The notes beneath the pieces were generated by a model, which did no database searches, was not told where the DNA came from, and saw nothing but the letters and a program-made list of their open reading frames with translations. Shown piece by piece: positions 1 to 8,443 of a DNA stretch of 64,000 bases. How positions within the stretch are numbered: position 1 is the first letter of the stretch; each line of letters opens with the position of its first letter. A program made the translations under genes and the position numbers. This DNA comes from an uncultured Pelagibacteraceae bacterium. GTDB lineage: Bacteria; Pseudomonadota; Alphaproteobacteria; Pelagibacterales; Pelagibacteraceae. The stretch spans positions 1 to 64,000 of the forward strand of contig CACEOC010000001.1 in NCBI GenBank assembly GCA_902561075.1, in the 5' to 3' direction.

Positions 1-2
1 TT

Positions 3-752
3 TTTATTATCTATTACTACATTTACTCTTTAAGTAGCCTTGGCACACCGGCGTGGATAATTCAACCTGATTTAAGTTTTTATTTAAATTTTTATTCTTC
101 AAAGTTTTTTGGATCTAGATTAGTAGGTATTTTACATATCTTTATGTTTTTGTATTTAATTATGTTTTATTTTAAAAAAAGTTTGAAAAAAAAATATATA
201 ATATTTTTGCTAATATTTGTTTTTTATTCTTATTTTTTACCGATGGTTTATGGTTATATATTTGAGCCGATAATTTTAGCAAGATATTTAATATTTGTTT
301 TAATTCCAATTTTCTTAATAATTTCACATATAGTTTTTGAATTAGAAAGTTTTAAGAAAAATATATTTATCTTGATAATAATTATCATGACAATTGGAAA
401 TTTTGTGACGGAAGAGACTTTCAAACAATTTTACAAACAAAGATCTGTGTATAAACCAGAGTTCAAAAAAGCTTTACAAATAATAAATAATTCTAGTAAT
501 AAATTATACGATATTAAAATAAAAGACGGCTTGTTATACAGCAATTCATGGGATAAAGCTGTTGAGAATTATTTAAACCACATAATTAATAATTCTAGTT
601 TAGACATAAAAAGAATTCCTAATTTAGCTAATAATATTGTGCCATATTGGATTATATGTATCCATGATTTAAATGAAGGCAAATGTGACAATAAAACTGA
701 GATTATAAAAAAACATTATTTAAATAGACTAGAATTAATTTTAACAAAATAA
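3..752 (+). CDS. Membrane protein / GT39-like glycosyltransferase, C-terminal part (5' truncated by window edge)
   Basis: Frame 3 is open from the window start through the listed ORF; upstream translation ...TPAWIIQPDLSFYLNFYSSKFFGSRLVGILHIFMFLYLI matches the paralogue at 29194-30618 (FWIQQVSLDFFYNFFFSRFFGSKIMGLIYFIILLYLI). Confidence 0.7.
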   Translation, partial: FIIYYYIYSLSSLGTPAWIIQPDLSFYLNFYSSKFFGSRLVGILHIFMFLYLIMFYFKKSLKKKYIIFLLIFVFYSYFLPMVYGYIFEPIILARYLIFVLIPIFLIISHIVFELESFKKNIFILIIIIMTIGNFVTEETFKQFYKQRSVYKPEFKKALQIINNSSNKLYDIKIKDGLLYSNSWDKAVENYLNHIINNSSLDIKRIPNLANNIVPYWIICIHDLNEGKCDNKTEIIKKHYLNRLELILTK

Positions 753-785
753 AATTTTATGTTAGTGATGATTAAGTCAAGGTAA

Positions 786-1313
786 ATGCTTAAAATTAAA
801 AAAACAAAGTTTTCAGGTTTAATTGTCATTCAAGGTGAAGCCCATCACGATAAAAGAGGTTATTTAAGGGAAATGTTGTTAGAAAAAATAATTAAAAAAA
901 GATTCAAGTTTCATATTATCTCAGTATCTAAAAAAAAAGTCTTAAGAGGTCTTCATTTTCAAACTAAAAATCCACAAGGCAAATACGTCTCTGTAATTAA
1001 AGGTAAAATCCTAGATGTGGCAGTAGATATAAGAAAAAAATCAAAAACATTTGGAAAAAAATTTGAAATAGTTCTTAGTGATAAAAATAATAAATCTGTA
1101 TATATACCTCCTGGTTTTGCTCATGGTTTTATGTGTTTAGGTAAAGAAAATATAATTAATTATAGTTGTACTAATTATAGATCTGTTGGTTATGAGTATT
1201 CATTATTATATAATGACAAAAAACTTAAAATTAATTGGCCATTTAAAAAGGTAATAATTACTAAAAAAGATAAGACCGCTAAGATTTTTAATGAATTACT
1301 TGATAAGTTTTAA
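786..1313 (+). CDS. rfbC: dTDP-4-dehydrorhamnose 3,5-epimerase family protein (RmlC-like cupin)
   Basis: HDKRGYLRE, LRGLHFQ..PQGKYVSVIKGKILDVAVDIRK.S.TFGK and YIPPGFAHGF motifs. Confidence 0.9.
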   Translation: MLKIKKTKFSGLIVIQGEAHHDKRGYLREMLLEKIIKKRFKFHIISVSKKKVLRGLHFQTKNPQGKYVSVIKGKILDVAVDIRKKSKTFGKKFEIVLSDKNNKSVYIPPGFAHGFMCLGKENIINYSCTNYRSVGYEYSLLYNDKKLKINWPFKKVIITKKDKTAKIFNELLDKF

Positions 1314-2228
1314 TCTGAAGTTTTCATCTTCAATCATTCTTCTGTTATAATAATCAAAATTCTTGTATTTTAAATTTTTTAAAACCTCAAAAAAATAATC
1401 CTGAAAACAGTTATGTTTTTTTATATTAAATATCTTAATTTTTTCTAATGTATCAACTTTTATTCTCAATATTTTATCATCTGGCGGCGAAAATAATCTA
1501 TCAGCCTCAATAGATTTATTTTTACATTTAATAAAAATATTATTTTTATAATCGCCTCCAAATTTAAAAGTACCAATAAAAATTTTGGTTTCAAATTTTA
1601 ATATGATATCTAAGGATATTATCAAACCGAATAAATTTTTTTTTAAAATTAAATATTTTTTTATATATCTATCCTTAAAGAAAATTCTTTTTATTGATGA
1701 TACATAAGGCCCCATATCCATAATCACACCGCCATTAAATTTTTTTGACAAAAGGAGAGAACTTTTTTTTGGCATAGGTATTGTAAAATTTACCAAAATT
1801 TGCTGTATATTATTAAAGTTACCACATTCTTTTCTAATAAATTCAAACTGTTTGTGATAATTAAAATATGTTGCTTCTGAAATTAAAAGATTTTTTTTTT
1901 TAGCGATATTTATTAATTTTTTCAATTGTCCTCGTTTAACTGTTATAGGTTTATCAACAATTAAGTGGTATCCATTTAATAGTGCTTGTTTTGACCAATA
2001 ATAATGTAAAGAATTTGGCAAAGATATAAATACAATATTGGCATCTGAAAATTTTATAGCAGCATTATAATTATCAAATTGTTTATAAGCACCTTTAATT
2101 TTTTTGTTAAATGATCTGCTTGCTACGCAAAATGGAATTTTTTTCTTTACAAAAGTATTTATATATCTTTTTTTTGCGATATTTGAGTATCCAAGTAATA
2201 ATACTTTATATTTTTTATTTATTATCAT
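1296..2228 (-). CDS. Gfo/Idh/MocA family oxidoreductase (candidate NDP-hexose 3-ketoreductase)
   Basis: N-terminal Rossmann fold, VDKPITV motif, GGVIMDMGPY motif; context with 2,3-dehydratase. Confidence 0.8.
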   Translation of the reverse strand: MIINKKYKVLLLGYSNIAKKRYINTFVKKKIPFCVASRSFNKKIKGAYKQFDNYNAAIKFSDANIVFISLPNSLHYYWSKQALLNGYHLIVDKPITVKRGQLKKLINIAKKKNLLISEATYFNYHKQFEFIRKECGNFNNIQQILVNFTIPMPKKSSLLLSKKFNGGVIMDMGPYVSSIKRIFFKDRYIKKYLILKKNLFGLIISLDIILKFETKIFIGTFKFGGDYKNNIFIKCKNKSIEADRLFSPPDDKILRIKVDTLEKIKIFNIKKHNCFQDYFFEVLKNLKYKNFDYYNRRMIEDENFRLKLIK

Positions 2229-3493
2229 TTAATATTATTTATATTAACACAACCAAAGATAAGCCGTGCCTCAATATCAATTTTTTTCTTTCTTATAAGA
2301 TCAATCATTTGATTTTGTGAAATCCAAATATAATTTTTTGGAATTTTAAACTTAAAATTGTTTTCTAGCTCTATTGCTTTATATTTGATGTCACAATTAT
2401 AAAATCTACCACCCTCATCGGATAAAATATTGTCAAAAACTTTTTTTATCCTCTTATTTCTTTTAAAAAAAATGTTTTTTAATATGTTTTTTTGAAAAAT
2501 ACTTAATAAATTATTTTTTTTATAATTATTTATATCGGAAGTATTTATTGTTGATGATAAAGTACTAAATTTTAAACCCGGTTTTTTGTTATATCTACAT
2601 AAGTAATGATTAGTATTATTAAACTTTTTAATTATATAGCCAACAAATGCTAGTCTTTTTCCTTGGATAACAGGTTGGTCCCATTCTTTAATTTCTCTCT
2701 CATTAGTTTTGATGCTCAAACCTATGATTGAAAAGTGCTTATTATTCTTATGAATTATTTTATCTTTTTGAACTTGCCAATCTTTTAATTGAGATAAAGG
2801 TTTAATTTTAACCTTTAATTTATGAGTTCTGTCTTTATTTTTAAGCCAATTTTTTATTTTAAAATTTGAATTTAAAGGATTGTCGTTTTTCGACTTCGAA
2901 ATGAATGATGAAAATACAGAAATAGTGTCCATGTTTAAGACACATCTCTTTTTGATTAGTTTCAAAATTTCTTCCTTACTAAACCAATAAAAATTTTTAT
3001 ATATTTTAATTTTATTATTTATTTCAACAATAATGTTGTTATTGAATTTATATAAATATCTATATCCCTGCTCAGATTGACTAATAAAATTTTTTTTATT
3101 TTTTAAAAATATTCTCAAAAAAGGAATTTTTTTTCCTCCATGAACTCTATTATAGTTACTTTTGGTAGCTTGTACTGTTGGTGATAGTTGTAACTTATTT
3201 TTATTTCCGGGTTCTACTTTTGCTTGTAACAAATATTTATTGTTTACTTTGTTTTTAATAATACCTAAAATTCCTTGTTCGTTTTGAACAATTATAGGTT
3301 GATCCCAATTTTTTCCACCAAAATTAGATTTTACATCAATAGCTATAATCTTAAAGAATTTTTTTGTTTCGTGAAAAATTACTTCATTATTAAAACGCCA
3401 TTTTTTTAATTTATTTAACCCCTTAATTTTTATATTTATTTTATGTTTTTTTCTTTGTGAATTGAACCAATTCAAAAATTTTTTATTTAACAT
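2225..3493 (-). CDS. NDP-hexose 2,3-dehydratase family protein
   Basis: Two internal repeats with WDQPII..QGILG and LLQAKVEPGNKNKLQLSPTVQATKSNYNRVHGG, signature of TylX3/EvaA-type dehydratases. Confidence 0.9.
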   Translation of the reverse strand: MLNKKFLNWFNSQRKKHKINIKIKGLNKLKKWRFNNEVIFHETKKFFKIIAIDVKSNFGGKNWDQPIIVQNEQGILGIIKNKVNNKYLLQAKVEPGNKNKLQLSPTVQATKSNYNRVHGGKKIPFLRIFLKNKKNFISQSEQGYRYLYKFNNNIIVEINNKIKIYKNFYWFSKEEILKLIKKRCVLNMDTISVFSSFISKSKNDNPLNSNFKIKNWLKNKDRTHKLKVKIKPLSQLKDWQVQKDKIIHKNNKHFSIIGLSIKTNEREIKEWDQPVIQGKRLAFVGYIIKKFNNTNHYLCRYNKKPGLKFSTLSSTINTSDINNYKKNNLLSIFQKNILKNIFFKRNKRIKKVFDNILSDEGGRFYNCDIKYKAIELENNFKFKIPKNYIWISQNQMIDLIRKKKIDIEARLIFGCVNINNIK

Positions 3494-4684
3494 TTATCGA
3501 CTCAATATTTCTACTTTAGGAACATGTGTTATAAACTTTCCACCTCTTTTTAAATATTTTTTCTCTTTGTTCATTATTTCTTTCTTAAAATTCCATGCTC
3601 CAAGAAAAGCATAATCTACGCTATCATTAAATCCTTTTTCTGGAGGGACTATTGGTATATGCGTACCTGGAGTAAATTTTCCTTGTTTATTTTTAGTCGT
3701 ATCGGTCACATAGTGAAAATAGTCTAATCCTATTTTACAATAATTAAATACCGTCGTAGATTTATATGTAGCGCCATAACTAATAATTTTTTTATTATCT
3801 TTTTTTAATTTTTTTAATAAATTAATTAATTTGATTTTTGATTTTTTTACTCTCTCTGCAAATTTTTTATAAGTTTTTATATTTGCTAAACCCATATTTT
3901 TTTCCTCGTTAATAATTTTTTTTAGTCTATTAGTTTTTTTATGATTAGAACTTTTTTTACAAATAAAATATCTTAGCGATCCTCCATGGGTATCAGTTTT
4001 TTCAACGTCAAAAAGTGTAAAATTATATTTTTCTGCTATATTTCTTATAGCTAAAGCTGAAAATACATAAACATGCTCGTCATAAAATTGATCGTAAGAG
4101 TTAATATTAATGATAGAACTTAATGAGGGATCTTCTATTACCAAAACACCATTATCACTAATAATATGAAAAATTGCTTCAAATGTTTCTTTTAGATTTG
4201 GTATATGTGATATTGTGTTAGCAGAAAATATTAAATCAATTTTTGAATTTCTTTTTAATATTAATTTTGAAAGTTTTTTATTCCAAAAATTAGGATAAGT
4301 TTTAAATTTATTTTTTGTAATTTTTGCTAAATTTTTACAAGGTTCAACTGCTATTACTTTATGTTTTGGAAAGTTCTTTAAAAACACTCCATCATTACTA
4401 CCTATCTCCATAATTTTTTTTGGATGAAACCTTTTTTGTAATTTATAAGCTACAATTTTAAAAGCCTCTCTCATAGTTTTTGATTCTGATGCTCTATGAG
4501 CATATTTATCTGTGTATTGAATTTTTGGATTTACAGGATTTTTTACTGAGACTAAATAATCCTTAGTATCGAATGATACTATAAGGTTATAAAAATACTC
4601 CGATTTAAGAGATTTTTTTGATAATGTGCTTAAAAATGAATTTGCTATAGGTTGTTTTCCTAAGTAAAGAAAGCTTTTTTTCAT
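3494..4684 (-). CDS. Class I SAM-dependent methyltransferase, sugar C-methyltransferase family (TylC3-like)
   Basis: LGKQPIANSFL N-terminal motif, MEIGSNDGVFL SAM motif, C-terminal ISYGATYKSTTVFNYCKIG.DYFHYVTDTTKNKQGKFTPGTHIPI. Confidence 0.85.
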   Translation of the reverse strand: MKKSFLYLGKQPIANSFLSTLSKKSLKSEYFYNLIVSFDTKDYLVSVKNPVNPKIQYTDKYAHRASESKTMREAFKIVAYKLQKRFHPKKIMEIGSNDGVFLKNFPKHKVIAVEPCKNLAKITKNKFKTYPNFWNKKLSKLILKRNSKIDLIFSANTISHIPNLKETFEAIFHIISDNGVLVIEDPSLSSIININSYDQFYDEHVYVFSALAIRNIAEKYNFTLFDVEKTDTHGGSLRYFICKKSSNHKKTNRLKKIINEEKNMGLANIKTYKKFAERVKKSKIKLINLLKKLKKDNKKIISYGATYKSTTVFNYCKIGLDYFHYVTDTTKNKQGKFTPGTHIPIVPPEKGFNDSVDYAFLGAWNFKKEIMNKEKKYLKRGGKFITHVPKVEILSR

Positions 4685-4748
4685 ATTTTATATTTATTTT
4701 TATTTTGTAATTTATATATTGTTTATTAGTTATTAAATAATAATCGAT

Positions 4749-5450
4749 TTGAAATCTATTAAAAAAAAAATTGTTATCACTGGAGGTCAAGGCAGATTTG
4801 CTCAAACCCTTAAACATTACACTAAATTAAATATTTATTATCCTAATAAAAAAGAATTAAACATTTTAAGCTATAAATCTATTGAAAATTATATAAAGAA
4901 AATTAAACCAAAATATATTCTGCACGCAGCAGCATTATCTAGGCCAATGAATATCCATGATAAAAATATAGCTTTGAGCATTAATTTAAATATTATTGGC
5001 ACCGCTAATATTGTTAAGGCCTGTGAAAAATTTAAAATTAAACTGATATATTTCTCTACAAATTATGTTTACCCAGGAAAAAAAGGCAACTATAGAGAAA
5101 CAGATCCATTATTGCCTATAAATAGTTATGCTTGGTCTAAACTTGGAGGTGAGTGCTCAGTAAAATTGTATAAAAATTCTCTTATAGTGAGACTTTGTAT
5201 GTGTGAAAAACCATTTATTCATAAGTACGCTTTCTCAGATATAAAAACAAATTTTATGTTTCATGAAGACTTTGTTAAAATTATTCCTAAAATTTTAAAT
5301 AAAAAAGGTATTTTAAATGCAGGTGGAAAAACACAGACAATATATGATTTTGCAAAAAAAAGTAATCCAATGGTAAAAAAAAAATCTGGTAGAAAAGTAT
5401 TTCCTCCAAATCCATCAATGAATATATCGAGGATGAAAAAATTTATTTAG
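4749..5450 (+). CDS. NAD(P)-dependent sugar-nucleotide 4-ketoreductase, RmlD-like
   Basis: ITGGQGRFAQ nucleotide-binding motif, HAAALSRP, STNYVYPG..GNYRETDPLLPINSYAWSKLGGE; TTG start. Confidence 0.8.
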   Translation: MKSIKKKIVITGGQGRFAQTLKHYTKLNIYYPNKKELNILSYKSIENYIKKIKPKYILHAAALSRPMNIHDKNIALSINLNIIGTANIVKACEKFKIKLIYFSTNYVYPGKKGNYRETDPLLPINSYAWSKLGGECSVKLYKNSLIVRLCMCEKPFIHKYAFSDIKTNFMFHEDFVKIIPKILNKKGILNAGGKTQTIYDFAKKSNPMVKKKSGRKVFPPNPSMNISRMKKFI

Positions 5451-6192
5451 TTTTATAGATATTTTTTTTATAAAGATTTAATTTTGCCAAAACATAAAAA
5501 AAAATTTCTGAGAAATTCGACAATAAGTATATAAGACCATTATAATAATTACAGGAATTTACATGTTCTCCATAATCTGCTGATATACTTATTTCGTCAT
5601 ACTTCAATTTAAAAAATTTAGTCATTAGTATTATTTGAAAAGAAAATAAATAATTATTTGAACAATTCTCAAAAGGAACATTTTCATTAAAACTTTTTCC
5701 AAATATTTTAAATCCTGTATGAAACTCTGTTAATTTAATTGATAATAGTTTACCTGTCATAAAACTCATTAATTTATTTGAAATAAATCTTATAAAAGGC
5801 ATTCCTTCCTCTTTGTGAGGATTTTTATTAACAAATCTCGAACCAATAATGAGAGCGTAATCCTGGTCAATAAATTTTTTTGCTTTAGATATTAGATTTG
5901 GATCGTATTGATTGTCTGCATGAATTTCCAAAACAAAGTCGGCACCATCTTCAAAGGCTGTTTTGACTGCTTTTTTTAAATTTCCACCATGTCCCAAGTT
6001 GTTTTCATTTTTTATGACTTCCCAATCAAATTTCCTTGCAATTTCATAAGAATTGTCTGTTGAGTTATCATCAAAAAAATAAATTTTATCAAACAAATCC
6101 ATATCAATTCTCTCATAAAGATTTTTGATTGCATTTTCGCTATTATAACAAATTACAACACCATAAATTTTCTTTGAAGATATTTTATTCAT
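5443..6192 (-). CDS. Glycosyltransferase family 2
   Basis: VVICYNSENAI, IYFFDDNSTDNSYEIA, HADNQYDP motifs. Confidence 0.85.
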   Translation of the reverse strand: MNKISSKKIYGVVICYNSENAIKNLYERIDMDLFDKIYFFDDNSTDNSYEIARKFDWEVIKNENNLGHGGNLKKAVKTAFEDGADFVLEIHADNQYDPNLISKAKKFIDQDYALIIGSRFVNKNPHKEEGMPFIRFISNKLMSFMTGKLLSIKLTEFHTGFKIFGKSFNENVPFENCSNNYLFSFQIILMTKFFKLKYDEISISADYGEHVNSCNYYNGLIYLLSNFSEIFFYVLAKLNLYKKNIYKTK

Positions 6193-6197
6193 ATTTT

Positions 6198-6274
6198 TGG
6201 TAGCGGGAAGTGGGATCGAACCACTGACCTCGGGCTTATGAGTCCCGCGCTCTAACCAACTGAGCTACCCCGCC
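6198..6274 (-). tRNA. tRNA-Met (anticodon CAT), elongator-like
   Basis: Reverse complement GGCGGGGTAGCTCAGTTGGTTAGAGCGCGGGACTCATAAGCCCGAGGTCAGTGGTTCGATCCCACTTCCCGCTACCA; cloverleaf with encoded CCA. Confidence 0.93.
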
Positions 6275-6383
6275 ATTAAATTCACGTTGATATATACTAC
6301 TTATTTTTTTTCTTTCAAACAAGAAATTAAGAAATTAAGTTTAATGATGGTTTCTTCGTGGACCACCAGTGGACCAAAAATTC

Positions 6384-6394
6384 TGGTCCAGTGG
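6384..6394. repeat. Right arm of inverted repeat (TGGTCCAGTGG), left arm 6366-6376
   Basis: CCAGTGGACCA aaaattc TGGTCCAGTGG, 10 of 11 positions complementary; an additional TGGACCA at 6359-6365. Confidence 0.6.
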
Positions 6395-6409
6395 AGGCCC
6401 TTGCGTTAT

Positions 6410-6577
6410 TTATTTTTTTATTGTCCAACCATTTTTTTTTAATGCTTTAATCAAGTTTTCACGCATCTGATCTCTTGATGTTTTTTGATCACTTATTTTT
6501 TCAAAAAATACAGGTTCTAATCCCCTATCCTTCTTTGATTTAAAATAGTTTTTTATTGATTGTATTATTATTCTCAT
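6410..6577 (-). CDS. Small basic protein, 55 aa, unknown function (not in supplied ORF track)
   Basis: ATG at 6577-6575 preceded by AAAGGAGGCAA; MRIIIQSIKNYFKSKKDRGLEPVFFEKISDQKTSRDQMRENLIKALKKNGWTIKK. Confidence 0.6.
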   Translation of the reverse strand: MRIIIQSIKNYFKSKKDRGLEPVFFEKISDQKTSRDQMRENLIKALKKNGWTIKK

Positions 6578-6674
6578 TTGCCTCCTTTAGCGTTGTGTTT
6601 AAAGTCCCAGCAAGTAGAGTTATTTTCTAAATCAGGACTAAAATAAAATTATCTTAAAAGTACATTTGAGTCAA

Positions 6675-7550
6675 TTATTTCAACATATAATTGATAATTG
6701 CAAAAAATTTAGCAAAATTAATTAATGATTTTTTGACGTTTAAAATTAAAAGATATGTAAAAGTTCTAAATATATATTTTGTTAATTTCCAAATTTGAGC
6801 AAAACTAAGTTTATTTTTATTATAATAAATCATTGTTGATTTCTCAATATGATAACTCTTAATAAAGAGTGTAATATAATCATCTTTTGAAGATGAGCTG
6901 GTTTTATGATTGGCCAATGAGTCGTTACATAAAACTATACTATAATTTTTTTTCTTTATTTTTTTACATAAGTCTATCTCTTCATAAAATAAAAAATATT
7001 TTTCATCAAATTTTCCGACTTCATTAAATAAATTACTATTTAGAAGCATTGCACAGCCCTTTACCACATCTACACAACATAATCCTTCAATGTCAGCGTT
7101 ATATAATTTTTTTGAAATACTTTGTTCATATTTATTTTTTAAAATATTTTCTTTTTCTGGAAAAGTTCCATAAAAATCATAATCTGGTTTGGTAATTGGA
7201 GCAGTAATTGCACAATTTTTGTTTAGGATTATTGTATTATAAAGTTTTTGGATATTTTCGTAGGTTATGAGTAAATCTGGGTTTAAAATTAAAAAATATG
7301 GAGTTTTAATATATTGATAAGCTAAATTGATTGCTCTTCCATATCCTAAATTTTTATTTTTACCTAAAATATCAACATTTAAATTTAAAGATTTAATCTT
7401 TAGTAATATTTCTTTATTCCCCCCGTTATCTATAATTAATATCCTGAAGTTTTTAATTTCGTCTAATAGTTTTAAAATATCTTTAGTCGATCTAAATAAT
7501 ACTAATACTATTGTAAGATTATTAATGATATCCTTAGTGTTATCTTTCAT
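6675..7550 (-). CDS. Glycosyltransferase family 2 (rhamnosyltransferase-like)
   Basis: NLTIVLVLFRST, NKNLGYGRAINLAYQ, FLILNPDLLI, VKGCAMLLNSNLFNEVGKFDEKYFLFYEEIDLCKK. Confidence 0.9.
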   Translation of the reverse strand: MKDNTKDIINNLTIVLVLFRSTKDILKLLDEIKNFRILIIDNGGNKEILLKIKSLNLNVDILGKNKNLGYGRAINLAYQYIKTPYFLILNPDLLITYENIQKLYNTIILNKNCAITAPITKPDYDFYGTFPEKENILKNKYEQSISKKLYNADIEGLCCVDVVKGCAMLLNSNLFNEVGKFDEKYFLFYEEIDLCKKIKKKNYSIVLCNDSLANHKTSSSSKDDYITLFIKSYHIEKSTMIYYNKNKLSFAQIWKLTKYIFRTFTYLLILNVKKSLINFAKFFAIINYMLK

Positions 7551-8256
7551 CAGTTAGATTATAAAACTCTTCTATGTTAACTAAATTAAGATAATTTTTA
7601 TAATTATTGTAATAATCTACGTATTTTAATGATTTAAAATTTTTATTATCAATTTTTAAAGGATTATCATTTAATTTATTTGTTATCATACCAATTCCAT
7701 TGTCAAAATTTCCAACATAAGTTCTAATATTTTCATATGTTCTAAATTCTACAACTGCTTTCCAAACATCTCCATTCCATTTTCTTTGAGCCCTTGGGCA
7801 AGCTTGATCATAATAAGTGAGCGGAAAACAATCATGAAATAAAATGATGCCCTTTTCATTTAAACATTTTAAAGAATTAATAATATCTTTTCTCACTTGC
7901 TCATATCTATGTAAACCATCAACAAAAATTAAATCAAATTTTTTTGTATTCGAAATAAAAAATTTATCACTTGTCATTCTATGTGTCCCACCACTTACAG
8001 GATCAACGCCAATTTTATTTTCTATTTTTACTTGAGAAAACACTTCATTTTGATCACATCCAATTTCTAAATATTTTTTTAAACTATATTTTTTTATTAA
8101 ATTCTGAATAACATCTAAACGGTGTATCTTGTCGTTGTAAATATTTTGCTTGTCTATATCTTTTTTAAAATTCTCTCCAAAAAAACTGTGATATATTTTA
8201 ACTAACTTTAGATAGTTTTTACTTGTAATTAGCCTGTAAATTTTTTTGTTCATCAA
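7540..8256 (-). CDS. Class I SAM-dependent methyltransferase (MTase_24-like)
   Basis: YLEIGCDQNEVFSQV, FDLIFVDGLHRYEQVRKDI, IILFHDCFP motifs. Confidence 0.75.
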   Translation of the reverse strand: MMNKKIYRLITSKNYLKLVKIYHSFFGENFKKDIDKQNIYNDKIHRLDVIQNLIKKYSLKKYLEIGCDQNEVFSQVKIENKIGVDPVSGGTHRMTSDKFFISNTKKFDLIFVDGLHRYEQVRKDIINSLKCLNEKGIILFHDCFPLTYYDQACPRAQRKWNGDVWKAVVEFRTYENIRTYVGNFDNGIGMITNKLNDNPLKIDNKNFKSLKYVDYYNNYKNYLNLVNIEEFYNLTDER

Positions 8257-8257
8257 T

Positions 8258-8440
8258 TTAGGATGCTATATATTTTATCAAATAATATAATATACCAGTA
8301 ATAAGAGTTGCAATCGAAAATCCTGCAAAAAATAAATTATATATAATTTTTTTGTCTTTATAATTGGTTTTTAAATAGATATATATTTGTGTGTATATAC
8401 CTACTATCGCGATACTTAATAATATATCTGTTGGATTCAT
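8258..8440 (-). CDS. Small membrane protein, unknown
   Basis: 60 aa with two hydrophobic segments, packed between flanking genes. Confidence 0.5.
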   Translation of the reverse strand: MNPTDILLSIAIVGIYTQIYIYLKTNYKDKKIIYNLFFAGFSIATLITGILYYLIKYIAS

Positions 8441-8443
8441 TTT

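Noticed and set aside
4605-4817. 70-aa minus-strand ORF overlapping the C-methyltransferase 5' end
   Set aside because: Considered as a possible missing zinc-binding N-terminus of the methyltransferase, but it is in a different frame, has no Cys pairs and overlaps the RmlD-like gene.
8258-8440. Possible TldD/TldE-processed peptide precursor beside tldE
   Set aside because: TldD/E can mature small peptides, but this 60-aa ORF is an ordinary two-helix membrane protein with no precursor-like core, and no other precursor was seen.
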